The notes: generated by a model not told the origin, from the sequence alone. 64,000 nt of DNA from Rhodobacteraceae bacterium SB2 (GCA_001642945.1 LGRT01000014.1:186001-250000), one strand, 5' to 3'; counted from the first letter of the stretch, positions 34,940 to 47,395 are shown. Made by a program: numbers and translations.

Positions 34940-36148
34940 ATGCATAAAGCTGATCTAGAACTCAAACTTCAGTTCTCGCGCCCCATACGCCAAGGCATGC
35001 TGATGTTGCTTGTGGTTGGCCTAACCGGCTTTGGCGCTGTCATTGCCGCGCCGCGCATCATGCCGGTGGTGCAGTCTAACCTTTGGCTCAACGGCTTTAT
35101 TTGTTTGGTGTTTTGTATCGGGGTGATCAGTTGCTTTGTGCAGGTGTTTCAGCTGGCTTCATCGGTGCGCTGGATCGAAAGCTTTGTGCGCAATCAAGGT
35201 ATTTCAGAGTCAACGGCCCCGCAGCTGCTGGCGCCGCTGGCAACTTTGTTGCGAGATCGCGGCGCGCGGATGCAAATTGCTGCATCCTCAACACGCTCGA
35301 TCCTAGACTCGGTTGGAACGCGGATCGAAGAAGCGCGGGAGATCACCCGCTATATTGTTAATCTGCTGATCTTTCTGGGGCTTTTGGGCACGTTTTACGG
35401 GTTGGCAACCACGGTGCCTGCCTTGGTTGATACCATCCGCTCTTTGGCTCCGAAAGCCGGCGAGTCGGGTTTTGCCGTTTTCAGCCGGTTGATGAACGGG
35501 CTGGAAAGCCAGCTTGGCGGTATGGGAATTGCTTTTGCATCCTCGTTGCTGGGCTTGGCAGGCTCTTTGGTGGTGGGACTTTTAGAGCTGTTTGCAAGCC
35601 ACGGCCAAAACCGCTTTTATCGGGAATTGGAGGAATGGCTTTCCTCGATCACGCGTTTGGGATTTTCCTCCGGTGACGGGGATGGCGAAGCCAGCCATGA
35701 GCAAAATATTCTGGGCACCGTGCTAGATCAAATGAACGAGAATATGGAAGCCATGCAAATGATGTTTACGCAAGCGGATGCCGGGCGGGCCATGGTGGAT
35801 GATGGGTTGCGGGGCTTGTCGGAAAGCCTGAATCAGTTGACCGCTCGGATTGAGGCCAATGCACCCAGCAATGACGCGTTATTGCGGGTGGCGGGCGGCC
35901 AAGAAAAGCTGCTTGAAGTCTTGCGCAATATTGAAAATAGCGAGGCGGCGGATGCTGAAAGCCGCATGCGTTTGCGCTCGATTGATGTTCAGCTTTTGCA
36001 TCTGACCGAAGAAATGGCCGCGGGCCGCCAGGAAAGCACCGTGGCGTTGCGCGCAGAAATAAACGCTTTGAGCGCTGCAATTTTGCATGCCAGCGCCAGC
36101 CGGCCATCGGGTGACGGCGGATCAACCAGCTCTGATGATAAGGGCTGA
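34940..36148 (+). CDS. MotA/TolQ/ExbB-family membrane protein (four helices, C-terminal helix tail)
   Basis: 402 residues. Four membrane segments are visible at about 20-38, 49-73, 138-160 and 195-219. The third contains IFLGLLGTFYGLATTV and the fourth GGMGIAFASSLLGLAGS, the pore-lining signature of MotA/TolQ/ExbB proton-channel proteins. After residue 240 comes a soluble, mostly helical tail of about 160 residues with heptad-like stretches. By analogy it would form a pentamer around a dimer of the partner encoded 2 bp downstream and couple ion flow to movement. Not TolQ or ExbB proper: no tolR/exbD-sized partner, no TonB or Tol genes nearby. Confidence 0.85.
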   Translation: MHKADLELKLQFSRPIRQGMLMLLVVGLTGFGAVIAAPRIMPVVQSNLWLNGFICLVFCIGVISCFVQVFQLASSVRWIESFVRNQGISESTAPQLLAPLATLLRDRGARMQIAASSTRSILDSVGTRIEEAREITRYIVNLLIFLGLLGTFYGLATTVPALVDTIRSLAPKAGESGFAVFSRLMNGLESQLGGMGIAFASSLLGLAGSLVVGLLELFASHGQNRFYRELEEWLSSITRLGFSSGDGDGEASHEQNILGTVLDQMNENMEAMQMMFTQADAGRAMVDDGLRGLSESLNQLTARIEANAPSNDALLRVAGGQEKLLEVLRNIENSEAADAESRMRLRSIDVQLLHLTEEMAAGRQESTVALRAEINALSAAILHASASRPSGDGGSTSSDDKG

Positions 36149-36150
36149 TC

Positions 36151-38529
36151 ATGGCACTTTCCCGCCGAACTGGTCATCGATTTCAAGCCTCAATCTGGCC
36201 GGGTTTTGTGGATGCGATGACCGGCCTTCTTTTGGTGTTGATGTTTGTTTTAACCATTTTTATGGTTGTTCAATTCGTCTTACGCGAAACCATCACAGGG
36301 CAAGAAAATGAACTTAACCTGCTAAGTGCCGAGATCGCTGCGATTGCAGAAGCGCTTGGCCTCGAACAAGAAAAAGTGAGCGCTTTAAAAGGCGAAGTGG
36401 GCGCCTTGACCTCTACGCTAAGCGATACCCAAACCGAATTGATGGCGCAGGCCAACTTGATCGATCAACTGACTTTTCAGCGTGATTCAACGCAGCAACA
36501 ATTGGTCAGTGCCCAGGCGAAAATCACCTCTTTTGAAGCGCAGGTTGCCGGCCTTTTAAAAACCCAAAGCGAGAAAACTGCGCAGATTGCCGATTTGGAA
36601 GGGGAAAAATTTCTTTTGATGTCTCAGCAAGAGGCGTTGAATTTGGCCCTTGCAACGGCGCGTTCAGAAATTGACAAATCGGTGGAAGAGGCGCGCCGCA
36701 AAGCGGCTGAGCGCGATGCGCTTGAGGCGTTGATCGCATCGCTGAAAAACGAAAATAGTGATCAAAAAAGCTTTTTAAACCAGCAATCTGCGGATCTGGA
36801 AGCTCTGCAACAGCGCTTAAGCGCCGAAGAGGAAGCGCGGCTGCTAGAAGCCGCGGCGGCGCAGGCGCTGCGCAAAAAGCTTGAAAACGCCGACGCGGAA
36901 TTAACAGCGATGAGCTTGGCGCTGGAAGAGCAGCGCCGCGCTGCGGAAGAAACGCTTACCATGTTGGCGGCGGCCGAAGCCGCGCAGGAACTTGTTGCGG
37001 CGCGTCTGCAAGACAGCGTGTTGGCTTTACGTGCAGCGCAGCTGCAACTGGCCGATCGCGATCAAGATATTCAGCGCTTGCAGTCGCAGGTTGCCGATGG
37101 CGCTGCAGAGCTAGATCAAACCGAAGTGGCTTTGGCCGCGGCGCTTGCGCGGCAATTGTTGTTGGAAGATCAAATCGCCGCCTTGCAGCGCCAAAGGGCG
37201 CAGTTGGAAATACAAGAACGCACTCTATCGCAAACGCAGGCCCAGCAAGCGGATGCGATTAAACGCTTGCAAACTGCGCTGGAGAACAGCGAAAAAAGTC
37301 GAACGGAAAGCCAAGATAATCAATCCAGCGCGCTTGAGCTGGCAAAGGCCTTACAGGCGCAGCTCAGCGCCGCCTTGGCTGCCGTTGCGCAGGCAGAAGA
37401 TGCGCGCGCGCTTTTGCAAGCAAAGGTCGATGCGACCACAAAAGAGCTTGAGGCGGCCACGAATCAGGCGGCAAATCAAGCGGCAAATCAAGCCGCCGCG
37501 CAGGCCGCTCAAATCGCACAGGCTGCAGAAATTGCGCAGGCTGAAACGGCAAAAGCCAGCCTTGAAGAAAACCTAGCGGCGGCGCTTGCCGCGAAATTGG
37601 CTGCCGAAACCGATATGAATAAAGTGGCCGCGCAATTAAAGGCGGCCTTGGCGGCAAAACTCGCAGCCGATCAGGATTTTGCCGCGCAGCTGGATGCGCG
37701 CGCACAGCAGGAAATTTTGCTGCAGCAAGCCCAGCAGACCTTGCTGGGCAAGTCGCAAGAGTTGCAAAAAAGCGACGCGCAGCTTTTGAAAGCAGAGCGC
37801 CAAGCTGCTGCGTTGAACCAGCAGGTTACCGCATTGCGGCAGCAATTGGTGAAAGTGAGTGATTTATTGGAGATTTCCGAAGAGAAAGATGTCGAAAGTC
37901 AGGCGCAGCTGCAAAACCTTGGTAACCGGCTCAATGCGGCTTTGGCGCGGGCCGCTTCTGAGCAGCGGCGCCGTTTAAAACTGGAAGAGGCCGAGAGCCA
38001 AAGGCTCGAGGCGGAAAAGCTTAAACTAGAGGCTGAGCGCGACCTTTTGGCCAGCCAGGCCGAAGATCTGGCAAAATATAAATCAGAATTTTTTGGAAGC
38101 TTGCGCATATTGCTCGCGGATCAAGTTGGGGTACGCATTGTCGGCGATCGGTTTGTGTTTTCTTCAGAGGTGTTATTCGCCCCCGGCGCGGCCGAGCTTT
38201 CGCGGCTTGGCCAGAGCGAAATCGTAAAAGTGGGCAGCATATTGAATAAGATTATGTCGGAAATTCCGCAGAATATAGATTGGATTATCCGCGTTGATGG
38301 GCATACGGATGACCAACCGCTGAGCGGTACGGGAGAATTCAAAGACAATTGGGAGCTGAGCCAGGCGCGCGCTTTATCCGTGGTCAAGTTCATGATTTCG
38401 CAGCTCAATATACCAGCTGACCGTTTGGCGGCGAATGGCTTTGCTGAATTTCAACCCGTCAATACGGCAAATACGGTGCAGGCCCGCAGCCAAAACCGGC
38501 GCATTGAGCTGAAATTAACCGAGCGCTAA
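36151..38529 (+). CDS. MotB-like protein: membrane anchor, very long coiled coil, OmpA domain
   Basis: 792 residues. One N-terminal membrane helix (about 20-45) with Asp21 in PGFVDAMTGLLLVLMF, matching the proton-binding Asp of MotB-type stators. Residues 50 to about 650 are rich in Ala, Gln, Glu and Leu with heptad spacing, a predicted coiled coil long enough (very roughly 80-90 nm if continuous) to exceed the periplasm unless folded back. The C-terminal OmpA/MotB peptidoglycan-binding domain has VDGHTDDQPL, NWELSQARA and the closing QNRRIELKL. A short 12-bp tandem repeat encodes NQAA three times (37462-37497). Partner of the gene 2 bp upstream. Confidence 0.85.
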   Translation: MALSRRTGHRFQASIWPGFVDAMTGLLLVLMFVLTIFMVVQFVLRETITGQENELNLLSAEIAAIAEALGLEQEKVSALKGEVGALTSTLSDTQTELMAQANLIDQLTFQRDSTQQQLVSAQAKITSFEAQVAGLLKTQSEKTAQIADLEGEKFLLMSQQEALNLALATARSEIDKSVEEARRKAAERDALEALIASLKNENSDQKSFLNQQSADLEALQQRLSAEEEARLLEAAAAQALRKKLENADAELTAMSLALEEQRRAAEETLTMLAAAEAAQELVAARLQDSVLALRAAQLQLADRDQDIQRLQSQVADGAAELDQTEVALAAALARQLLLEDQIAALQRQRAQLEIQERTLSQTQAQQADAIKRLQTALENSEKSRTESQDNQSSALELAKALQAQLSAALAAVAQAEDARALLQAKVDATTKELEAATNQAANQAANQAAAQAAQIAQAAEIAQAETAKASLEENLAAALAAKLAAETDMNKVAAQLKAALAAKLAADQDFAAQLDARAQQEILLQQAQQTLLGKSQELQKSDAQLLKAERQAAALNQQVTALRQQLVKVSDLLEISEEKDVESQAQLQNLGNRLNAALARAASEQRRRLKLEEAESQRLEAEKLKLEAERDLLASQAEDLAKYKSEFFGSLRILLADQVGVRIVGDRFVFSSEVLFAPGAAELSRLGQSEIVKVGSILNKIMSEIPQNIDWIIRVDGHTDDQPLSGTGEFKDNWELSQARALSVVKFMISQLNIPADRLAANGFAEFQPVNTANTVQARSQNRRIELKLTER

Positions 38530-38583
38530 AGAAACAGAGCGAGGCCTCGTTTGGTGCGCCAAGCCCTTGGGGCATTGGCAGCA

Positions 38584-38612
38584 TGACCGGCCGCCTTTGA
38601 CACCGCCGGTCA
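38584..38612. repeat. Inverted repeat between convergent motB-like gene and clpA
   Basis: TGACCGGC (38584-38591) and GCCGGTCA (38605-38612), perfect 8-bp arms with a 13-bp loop. It lies between two convergent genes, so it may end transcription from either side, although a T-run directly after the stem is missing on both strands. Confidence 0.4.
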
Positions 38613-38625
38613 GATGCGCGCTGTT

Positions 38626-40956
38626 TTAATCTGCGGTCAGCAAAGGCGGCTTATTATTGGTCAGGCGCGGATTTTGCGGTCCTTCCAATTTAAGATGCAA
38701 TTCGCCTTTGCGCACGCCAACTTTCACCAAGCCGCCTTTGGCCAGCTTTCCAAACAGCAATTCTTCGGCCAGAGGCTTTTTGATATGCTCTTGGATGACC
38801 CGGCCCAACGGGCGCGCACCCATCTTCTCATCATAGCCTTTATCTGCCAGCCATTCGGCGGCGGCTTCAGTGATTTCGATAGAGACATGCCGGTCCATCA
38901 ATTGCGCTTCAAGTTGCAAAACAAACTTTTCAACAATCTGCATGGTGACGGGTTTCGGCAATGGTGCAAAGCTTATCACAGCATCCAAACGGTTGCGAAA
39001 CTCTGGGGTAAACTGCCGTTCAATCGCGGCGGTGTCTTCGCCCTCGCGGCGGTCGCGGTTAAATCCGATTGCCGATTTCGCTTGCTCAGCTGCACCGGCA
39101 TTCGAGGTCATAATCAAAATCACATTGCGAAAATCAACCGAGCGGCCATTATGGTCTGTGAGAGTGCCGTGATCCATCACTTGCAACAGCACATTATACA
39201 CATCGGGATGGGCTTTTTCGATCTCATCCAACAGCAAAACGCAATGTGGGTGCTGGTCAATCCCGTCTGTCAACTGCCCGCCTTGATCAAATCCAACATA
39301 GCCCGGAGGCGCGCCGATCAACCGGCTGACTGCGTGTTTTTCCATATATTCGGACATGTCAAAGCGCAGCATTTCCACGCCAAGACTGTCGGCCAATTGC
39401 TTGGCAACTTCTGTTTTCCCAACACCGGTTGGGCCGGCGAATAAATAGCTGCCAATGGGTTTTTCCGGCTCTCTTAATCCGGCCCGCGCCAGTTTGATCG
39501 CTGAGGCCAGCGCGTCAATTGCTGGATCCTGCCCAAAGACCACGCGTTTCAAGCTGGTTTCAAGATCCTTCAGCACCAGAGCATCGTCTTTGCTGACGTT
39601 TTTGGGTGGAATGCGCGCAATTTTCGCCACGACCGCTTCGATTTCTTTGATGCCTATGGTCTTGCGCCGCTTGCTTTCTGCAACCAAATGCTGCGCAGCG
39701 CCGGCTTCATCAATCACGTCAATTGCTTTGTCTGGCAGCTTACGATCGTTGATATAGCGCGCTGATAGCTCGACCGCTGACTTGATCGCATCACCGGTGT
39801 ATTTGATGCTGTGATGCTCTTCAAAATAGCCTTTGATACCTTGCAAAATTTTCACCGCATCATCGACACTGGGTTCATTCACATCGATTTTTTGGAAGCG
39901 GCGGCTGAGCGCGCGATCCTTTTCAAAATGTTGACGGTATTCTTTATAAGTAGTCGAACCCATTGTGCGTAATTTTCCACCTTGCAGCGCGGGCTTCAAC
40001 AGGTTTGAGGCATCCATAGCGCCGCCGGAGGTCGCGCCTGCGCCAATCACGGTGTGGATTTCATCAATAAACAAAACTGCATCCGGATGGCTTTCCAATT
40101 CATCCACCACCGCTTTAAGGCGTTCTTCAAAATCGCCCCGATACCGGGTCCCGGCCAGTAACGCGCCCATATCAAGCGAAAAGATCGTGGTGTTGGCCAA
40201 AACTTGCGGGGTTTCCCCTGAAACAACTTTGCGGGCCAAGCCTTCTGCGATGGCGGTTTTGCCCACGCCTGGATCGCCGACCAAAAGCGGGTTGTTCTTG
40301 CGACGACGGCACAGAACCTGCACGCAGCGCTCAACTTCATGGCTGCGGCCAATCAGCGGGTCAATATCGCCCTCTCCTGCTTTGGCGTTCAAATCAACGC
40401 AATATTTGGCCAGCGCCGATTCTTTCTTTTCGTCTTCTTTTACGTTTTCAGGCGCGCTGGTTTCCTCTTCGAATTCGGGTGAGCCCGAGACGGGCCGCGC
40501 CTCGCCAAAATTGGGGTCTTTGGCCACGCCATGCGCGATAAAATTAACCGCATCATAGCGCGTCATTTCCTGATCTTGCAGAAAATAGGCCGCGTTGGAT
40601 TCGCGTTCAGCAAAGATTGCAACCAAGACGTTTGCGCCGGTCACTTCGGTGCGGCCTGACGATTGTACATGGATCGCGGCGCGTTGGATCACCCGCTGGA
40701 ACGCAGCAGTGGGCACCGCCTCTGATCCTTCCACTTCGGTCACCAAAGATGCCAGATCGGTCTCGATGAATTCAACCAAGGTTTCACGCAACTCTTCTGT
40801 ATCCACATCGCAGGCGCGCAACACCCGCGCTGCGTCTTGCTCATCCATCAACGCCAAGAGCAAATGCTCAAGCGTTGCAAATTCATGCGATCGCTTATTT
40901 GCTAAGCCAAGAGCTGCGTGGATTGCCTGTTCGAGCGTGGTTGAAAATGAAGGCAC
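38626..40956 (-). CDS. clpA: ATP-dependent Clp protease ATP-binding subunit ClpA
   Basis: 776 residues. Double AAA+ unfoldase that feeds ClpP. The N-terminal Clp_N domain (about 1-140) receives ClpS. AAA-1 carries GDPGVGKTAI and VLFIDEIHTVIGAG; AAA-2 carries GPTGVGKTEV and LLLDEIEKAHPDV. The GTG start at 40956 gives the family N-terminus PSFSTTLEQAIHAAL and has AGGAG 8 nt upstream; a start at 41001 would add 15 unrelated residues. ClpA rather than ClpB because the middle coiled-coil domain is absent and IGF-loop (SAIGFN) is present for ClpP docking. clpS is elsewhere in the window. Confidence 0.96.
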   Translation of the reverse strand: MPSFSTTLEQAIHAALGLANKRSHEFATLEHLLLALMDEQDAARVLRACDVDTEELRETLVEFIETDLASLVTEVEGSEAVPTAAFQRVIQRAAIHVQSSGRTEVTGANVLVAIFAERESNAAYFLQDQEMTRYDAVNFIAHGVAKDPNFGEARPVSGSPEFEEETSAPENVKEDEKKESALAKYCVDLNAKAGEGDIDPLIGRSHEVERCVQVLCRRRKNNPLLVGDPGVGKTAIAEGLARKVVSGETPQVLANTTIFSLDMGALLAGTRYRGDFEERLKAVVDELESHPDAVLFIDEIHTVIGAGATSGGAMDASNLLKPALQGGKLRTMGSTTYKEYRQHFEKDRALSRRFQKIDVNEPSVDDAVKILQGIKGYFEEHHSIKYTGDAIKSAVELSARYINDRKLPDKAIDVIDEAGAAQHLVAESKRRKTIGIKEIEAVVAKIARIPPKNVSKDDALVLKDLETSLKRVVFGQDPAIDALASAIKLARAGLREPEKPIGSYLFAGPTGVGKTEVAKQLADSLGVEMLRFDMSEYMEKHAVSRLIGAPPGYVGFDQGGQLTDGIDQHPHCVLLLDEIEKAHPDVYNVLLQVMDHGTLTDHNGRSVDFRNVILIMTSNAGAAEQAKSAIGFNRDRREGEDTAAIERQFTPEFRNRLDAVISFAPLPKPVTMQIVEKFVLQLEAQLMDRHVSIEITEAAAEWLADKGYDEKMGARPLGRVIQEHIKKPLAEELLFGKLAKGGLVKVGVRKGELHLKLEGPQNPRLTNNKPPLLTAD

Positions 40957-41108
40957 GTTGGGTGCTCCTGTTAAGTTGCGTCGGGGGTCGACCCCCAACA
41001 TGATTGCTGTACCTTAAAGTGTGGTCGTTATTTTTGCGGCTTCAAGTCTTTTTTGCGAAAACTGTGCCAGTTTGTTCATTTTTTCCGTTTTCATAGCGAA
41101 TTTAATAA

Positions 41109-41876
41109 CTAAAACTTATCTTTTAGACGCCGGATCTCGGCAAAAACTTTCGCATTGCTGGCGCCGGGCATTTGCAACCGCTCTCGGATCTCGGGGCTTT
41201 CAGGCCTTAAGAATGGATTGGTGGCGCGCTCTAGTGATAGACGCGAAGGAACCGTTGGCTTGCCCTGTTGATTGGCCGCGATCGTATCCGCCTGGCGTTT
41301 GATCAAATCCGTATTTTGCGGTTCTATAGTGATCGCAAATTTCGCGTTGGCCAGCGTGTATTCATGCCCCGAGCATACCAGCGTGTCTGCCGGCAGGTTG
41401 CGAATCGCATCCAAGCTTTGCCACATTTGCTCTGCCGTCCCTTCAAATAAGCGGCCGCAACCCAGCGCCATCAGACTGTCAGCAGAGAAGAGTAGCTTGG
41501 CCGCTTCGAAATAAACCGCGATATGCCCCACCGTATGCCCGGGCACATCCATCACGCGCCCCCGCTGCGATCCGATAACAAGCGTATCCCCCGCAACAAC
41601 CGCTCGGTTCAAGCTGGGCAATCTATGTTGATCCGCGGCTGCGCCGATCACTTGCGCGCGATGCACGGCCAAAACATCTGCTAAACCCGCAACATGATCA
41701 TCGTGATGGTGGGTTAATAGAATATGCGTGAGAGACCATGCTTTTTCTTTCAAGATTGCAAGGATTGGCGCGGCGGCGGGCACATCAACCAGTAGCGTTT
41801 CACCACTGGCGTGATCGCGCAGAAGAAATGCGTAATTATCCGATCGGCAGGGGATGGTTATCAGCTCATATGGCAT
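41109..41876 (-). CDS. gloB: Hydroxyacylglutathione hydrolase (glyoxalase II)
   Basis: 255 residues, standard length. Hydrolyses S-lactoylglutathione to D-lactate and glutathione, the second step of methylglyoxal removal. Metallo-beta-lactamase fold with metal ligands in LTHHHDDHVAG (His56, His58, Asp60, His61), further His in DVPGHTVGH and Asp in LFSADSLM, and VCSGHEYTLAN near residue 170. The C-terminal RATNPFLRPE binds glutathione. ATG 41876 chosen; homologues start MPYEL-like. Divergent from a methyltransferase gene with a 62-bp shared promoter region. Confidence 0.95.
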   Translation of the reverse strand: MPYELITIPCRSDNYAFLLRDHASGETLLVDVPAAAPILAILKEKAWSLTHILLTHHHDDHVAGLADVLAVHRAQVIGAAADQHRLPSLNRAVVAGDTLVIGSQRGRVMDVPGHTVGHIAVYFEAAKLLFSADSLMALGCGRLFEGTAEQMWQSLDAIRNLPADTLVCSGHEYTLANAKFAITIEPQNTDLIKRQADTIAANQQGKPTVPSRLSLERATNPFLRPESPEIRERLQMPGASNAKVFAEIRRLKDKF

Positions 41877-41938
41877 AGGCAATCCTTCTTTCACTTGCTA
41901 CACTGATGTATGTTTGGCGTATCCGAGAGGTCGGTGCA

Positions 41939-42706
41939 ATGCATCTTGATGTACAAGATCTTCGAAACTTTTATTATCGTGAGCCGCTTGGCCGCGCCGC
42001 GCAGCGCGCATTGCGCAATAAAGTTTTGCAGTTTTGGCCAGATCTGAGCGGCCAAACCATTGCCGGCTTTGGGTTCGCAACCCCTTTATTACGGCCCTTT
42101 TTGCCCCAGGCGCGCCGCGTGATTGCCTTAATGCCAGGCCCTCAGGGGGTGCTGGCCTGGCCCAACCCGTCGCAGAACGTATCCGTTCTGACTGATGAGC
42201 GGTTTTGGCCGCTTGAAACGGGGCATGTGGATCGGTTGATCGTTTTACACGGGCTAGAAACAAGCGAGGATGCCAATACCGTCTTACAAGAAGCTTACCG
42301 TGTTTTGGGGCCGGGGGGGCGGGCGCTTTTTATCGTGCCCAATCGGGCTGGATTGTGGTCGCGTAGCGATAAAACGCCGATGGGGTTTGGCAGGCCTTAC
42401 AGCACCAGCCAGCTGGAAACACAGTTGCGACTTCACGGCTTTTTGCCGCAAAAAGCTTCGGCTGCCCTGTTTCAGATCCCCTCCAATCGGCGCAGTTGGC
42501 AAAAAATGGGACCGTTTCTTGAGCGTATTGGCAATCGGCTGCCGCGGCTTGCCGGCGGCGTATTGATGCTGGAAGTGTCAACGCGCACGCCGCCGCTGCC
42601 GGGGCTGAAAACCCCCGTCTTGCGGGCGCGACCCCTGCGCGTGCTAGAGGGCTTGCGCGCCGCTGATCCCAAACCGGCCTTAGAACGGGCGAAAGAACGC
42701 TGCTGA
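41939..42706 (+). CDS. Class I SAM-dependent methyltransferase, unknown substrate
   Basis: 255 residues. Rossmann-like methyltransferase: motif I is weak ([14 protein letters not shown], about 50-63), the post-motif [25 protein letters not shown] region (about 117-141) is clear and resembles ubiquinone/SAM methyltransferases of the Methyltransf_11 group. A conserved Rhodobacterales arrangement places it next to gloB. GAGAGG lies 8 nt upstream of ATG 41939. Substrate unknown; the C-terminal 60 residues are basic and proline-rich. A weak terminator-like stem follows. Confidence 0.8.
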   Translation: MHLDVQDLRNFYYREPLGRAAQRALRNKVLQFWPDLSGQTIAGFGFATPLLRPFLPQARRVIALMPGPQGVLAWPNPSQNVSVLTDERFWPLETGHVDRLIVLHGLETSEDANTVLQEAYRVLGPGGRALFIVPNRAGLWSRSDKTPMGFGRPYSTSQLETQLRLHGFLPQKASAALFQIPSNRRSWQKMGPFLERIGNRLPRLAGGVLMLEVSTRTPPLPGLKTPVLRARPLRVLEGLRAADPKPALERAKERC

Positions 42707-42718
42707 GTTTGGCTGAGG

Positions 42719-42753
42719 AATCGTGTTTTTCGATATCACGGCGCGATTTTTTT
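42719..42753 (+). terminator. Weak terminator-like stem after the methyltransferase gene
   Basis: AATCGTG (42719-42725) can pair with CGCGATT (42742-42748), followed by a run of T. An alternative inner pairing CGTG/CACG exists. Together they could end the methyltransferase transcript before the ATP synthase operon. Loop is long, so confidence is low. Confidence 0.35.
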
Positions 42754-42968
42754 GGCTTAAAAATAGGCAATAGCTTGTGTTTTTAAAAAGCGCTTTGTTT
42801 TTATTGGTTTTTTTGATCTTGCGAAATGTAGCAAGGGCGGTTGCTAGGCGGGAAAGGCTCTGCTAAACGTGCCCCGATTTTATTGATTTGCTTTGCGCAG
42901 ATCTTCTAACGCTTAGTGATGATCGCGTGGTGCGAGGTCTGATCTGGCCTGACAGTGGAAGGATAACA

Positions 42969-43529
42969 GTGTCCGAACCAGCTTCTTTTACGTCCAGCAT
43001 CGCTGCCCGTTATGCGTTGGCAGTTTTCGAAATCGCCCAAGAGGCGGATCAAGTCGCTGATCTTGAAAAAAACATCGACGTTTTATCCGAGGTGCTTGAT
43101 ACGAGTGAGGATTTCAACGCGATGCTCAAATCGCCCTTGTTGAGCCGTGGCGCGCAAGGTCAGGCGATTGCGGCTGTAGCCGCAAAATTGGGGCTGTCGG
43201 AGGATCTGTCAAACACCTTGGCTTTGATGGCCAGCAAGCGGCGTTTGTTTGTTGTGCCGGCATTGATTGGCCAGTTGCGCGCGCTGATTGCTGAGCAAAA
43301 GGGCGAAGAAACGGCGGATGTGACATCGGCCAAAGCGCTTACGAAAACGCAAACTGACAAGCTGACTGCCGCGATCAAAGCGCAGATTGGCAAGGATGTG
43401 AAAATTAATGCAGCTGTCGATAAAGATCTTATCGGTGGTTTAATTGTTAAGGTGGGATCTAAAATGATCGATACGTCGATCCGGTCCAAACTTAACGCCC
43501 TTCAGAATGTAATGAAAGAGGTCGGATAA
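42969..43529 (+). CDS. atpH: ATP synthase F1 subunit delta
   Basis: 186 residues. Delta (OSCP-like) subunit that links the F1 head to the peripheral stalk. N-terminal helical bundle begins SSIAARYALAVFEIAQEA; the C-terminal DKDLIGGLIVKVGSKMIDTSIRSKL signature is spread over the last 40 residues. GTG 42969 is chosen since GGAAGGA lies 5-6 nt upstream and it gives the usual length. First gene of the F1 operon atpHAGDC; as in other alphaproteobacteria the Fo genes are not here. The 262-bp spacer before it should hold the operon promoter. Confidence 0.95.
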   Translation: MSEPASFTSSIAARYALAVFEIAQEADQVADLEKNIDVLSEVLDTSEDFNAMLKSPLLSRGAQGQAIAAVAAKLGLSEDLSNTLALMASKRRLFVVPALIGQLRALIAEQKGEETADVTSAKALTKTQTDKLTAAIKAQIGKDVKINAAVDKDLIGGLIVKVGSKMIDTSIRSKLNALQNVMKEVG

Positions 43530-45068
43530 ATGGGTATCCAAGCAGCCGAGATATCTGCAATTCTCAAAGAGCAGATTAAAAACTTTGGTCAAGAGGCTGA
43601 AGTGGCAGAAGTGGGGCGCGTGCTCTCCGTTGGAGATGGGATCGCGCGGGTTTATGGTCTTGATAATGTGCAAGCGGGCGAAATGGTCGAATTTCCCGGC
43701 GGCATTCAAGGCATGGCATTAAACCTAGAAGCCGATAATGTGGGTGTGGTTATTTTCGGGTCTGACCGCGATATCGTTGAAGGCGATACCGTCAAGCGCA
43801 CGAAATCAATCGTGGATGTTCCTGTTGGTGACGCGCTTTTGGGCCGTGTGGTTGACGGCCTTGGCAACCCGTTGGATGGCAAGGGGCCGATCGCAACCGA
43901 AACGCGCGGCGTTGCCGATGTGAAAGCGCCGGGCATTATCCCGCGTAAATCGGTGCATGAGCCGATGGCCACGGGTCTGAAATCTGTTGACGCGATGATC
44001 CCGATTGGCCGCGGCCAGCGTGAGTTGATCATTGGCGATCGCCAAACCGGTAAAACGGCGATTGCGCTGGACACGATCTTGAACCAGAAATCCTATAATG
44101 AAGCGGCTGGCGACGACGAAAGCAAGAAATTGTATTGCGTCTATGTGGCCGTGGGTCAAAAGCGTTCAACGGTTGCCCAATTGGTGAAGAAACTGGAAGA
44201 AACCGGTGCGATGGCCTATTCAATCGTGGTTGCGGCGACCGCATCGGACCCGGCACCTTTGCAATTTTTGGCGCCTTATTCAGCCACAGCTATGGCCGAG
44301 CATTTTCGCGATAATGGCCGCCATGCGCTGATCATTTATGATGATTTGTCCAAACAGGCTGTGGCCTATCGCCAAATGTCATTGTTGCTGCGCCGTCCAC
44401 CCGGACGTGAAGCCTATCCGGGCGATGTTTTCTATTTGCATTCACGTCTGCTCGAGCGCTCTGCAAAGCTGAACGAAGACAATGGTGCGGGGTCTTTGAC
44501 GGCGCTGCCGGTGATTGAAACGCAAGGCGGCGACGTGTCAGCCTTTATTCCAACCAACGTGATTTCGATCACGGACGGCCAAATCTTTTTGGAAACCGAA
44601 CTGTTTTATCAGGGCATCCGCCCCGCGGTGAACACGGGTCTATCGGTGTCACGCGTTGGATCTTCTGCGCAAACCTCAGCGATGAAAACAGTCGCCGGCC
44701 CTGTGAAGTTGGAATTGGCGCAATATCGCGAAATGGCAGCCTTTGCCCAGTTTGGCTCAGATCTTGACGTGGCCACGCAGCAATTGCTGAACCGTGGCGC
44801 GCGCCTGACCGAGCTGATGAAGCAGCCCCAATATGCACCCTTGACCAATGCCGAGATTGTTTGCGTGATTTTCGCGGGAACAAATGGATATTTAGATGGG
44901 ATCAGCGTGGGCGATGTTGGTCGCTTTGAAAAAGGGCTTTTGGCGCATTTACGCGGCAAGCATGCAGATCTTTTGGCCTTCATCACCGATGAGGATCCAA
45001 AGATCAAAGGCGAATCCCAAGATAGAATCAAAGCTGCTCTTGACGAGTTCGCCGCCGATTTCGCGTAG
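43530..45068 (+). CDS. atpA: ATP synthase F1 subunit alpha
   Basis: 512 residues. Non-catalytic nucleotide-binding subunit of the alpha3beta3 head. P-loop [11 protein letters not shown] near residue 170; the [22 protein letters not shown] region and the ATP synthase alpha/beta signature [14 protein letters not shown] near 370 are intact. Its ATG follows the atpH stop with no intervening base, so translation is coupled. Confidence 0.98.
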   Translation: MGIQAAEISAILKEQIKNFGQEAEVAEVGRVLSVGDGIARVYGLDNVQAGEMVEFPGGIQGMALNLEADNVGVVIFGSDRDIVEGDTVKRTKSIVDVPVGDALLGRVVDGLGNPLDGKGPIATETRGVADVKAPGIIPRKSVHEPMATGLKSVDAMIPIGRGQRELIIGDRQTGKTAIALDTILNQKSYNEAAGDDESKKLYCVYVAVGQKRSTVAQLVKKLEETGAMAYSIVVAATASDPAPLQFLAPYSATAMAEHFRDNGRHALIIYDDLSKQAVAYRQMSLLLRRPPGREAYPGDVFYLHSRLLERSAKLNEDNGAGSLTALPVIETQGGDVSAFIPTNVISITDGQIFLETELFYQGIRPAVNTGLSVSRVGSSAQTSAMKTVAGPVKLELAQYREMAAFAQFGSDLDVATQQLLNRGARLTELMKQPQYAPLTNAEIVCVIFAGTNGYLDGISVGDVGRFEKGLLAHLRGKHADLLAFITDEDPKIKGESQDRIKAALDEFAADFA

Positions 45069-45080
45069 GAGATCTGCTAG

Positions 45081-47395
<2,315 letters not shown>

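Noticed and set aside
34940-38529. Zorya-type phage defence (ZorA/ZorB-like pair)
   Set aside because: The MotA/OmpA pairing is suggestive, but no zorC, zorD helicase or zorE nuclease follows; the next gene is clpA on the other strand, and the surroundings are core genes.
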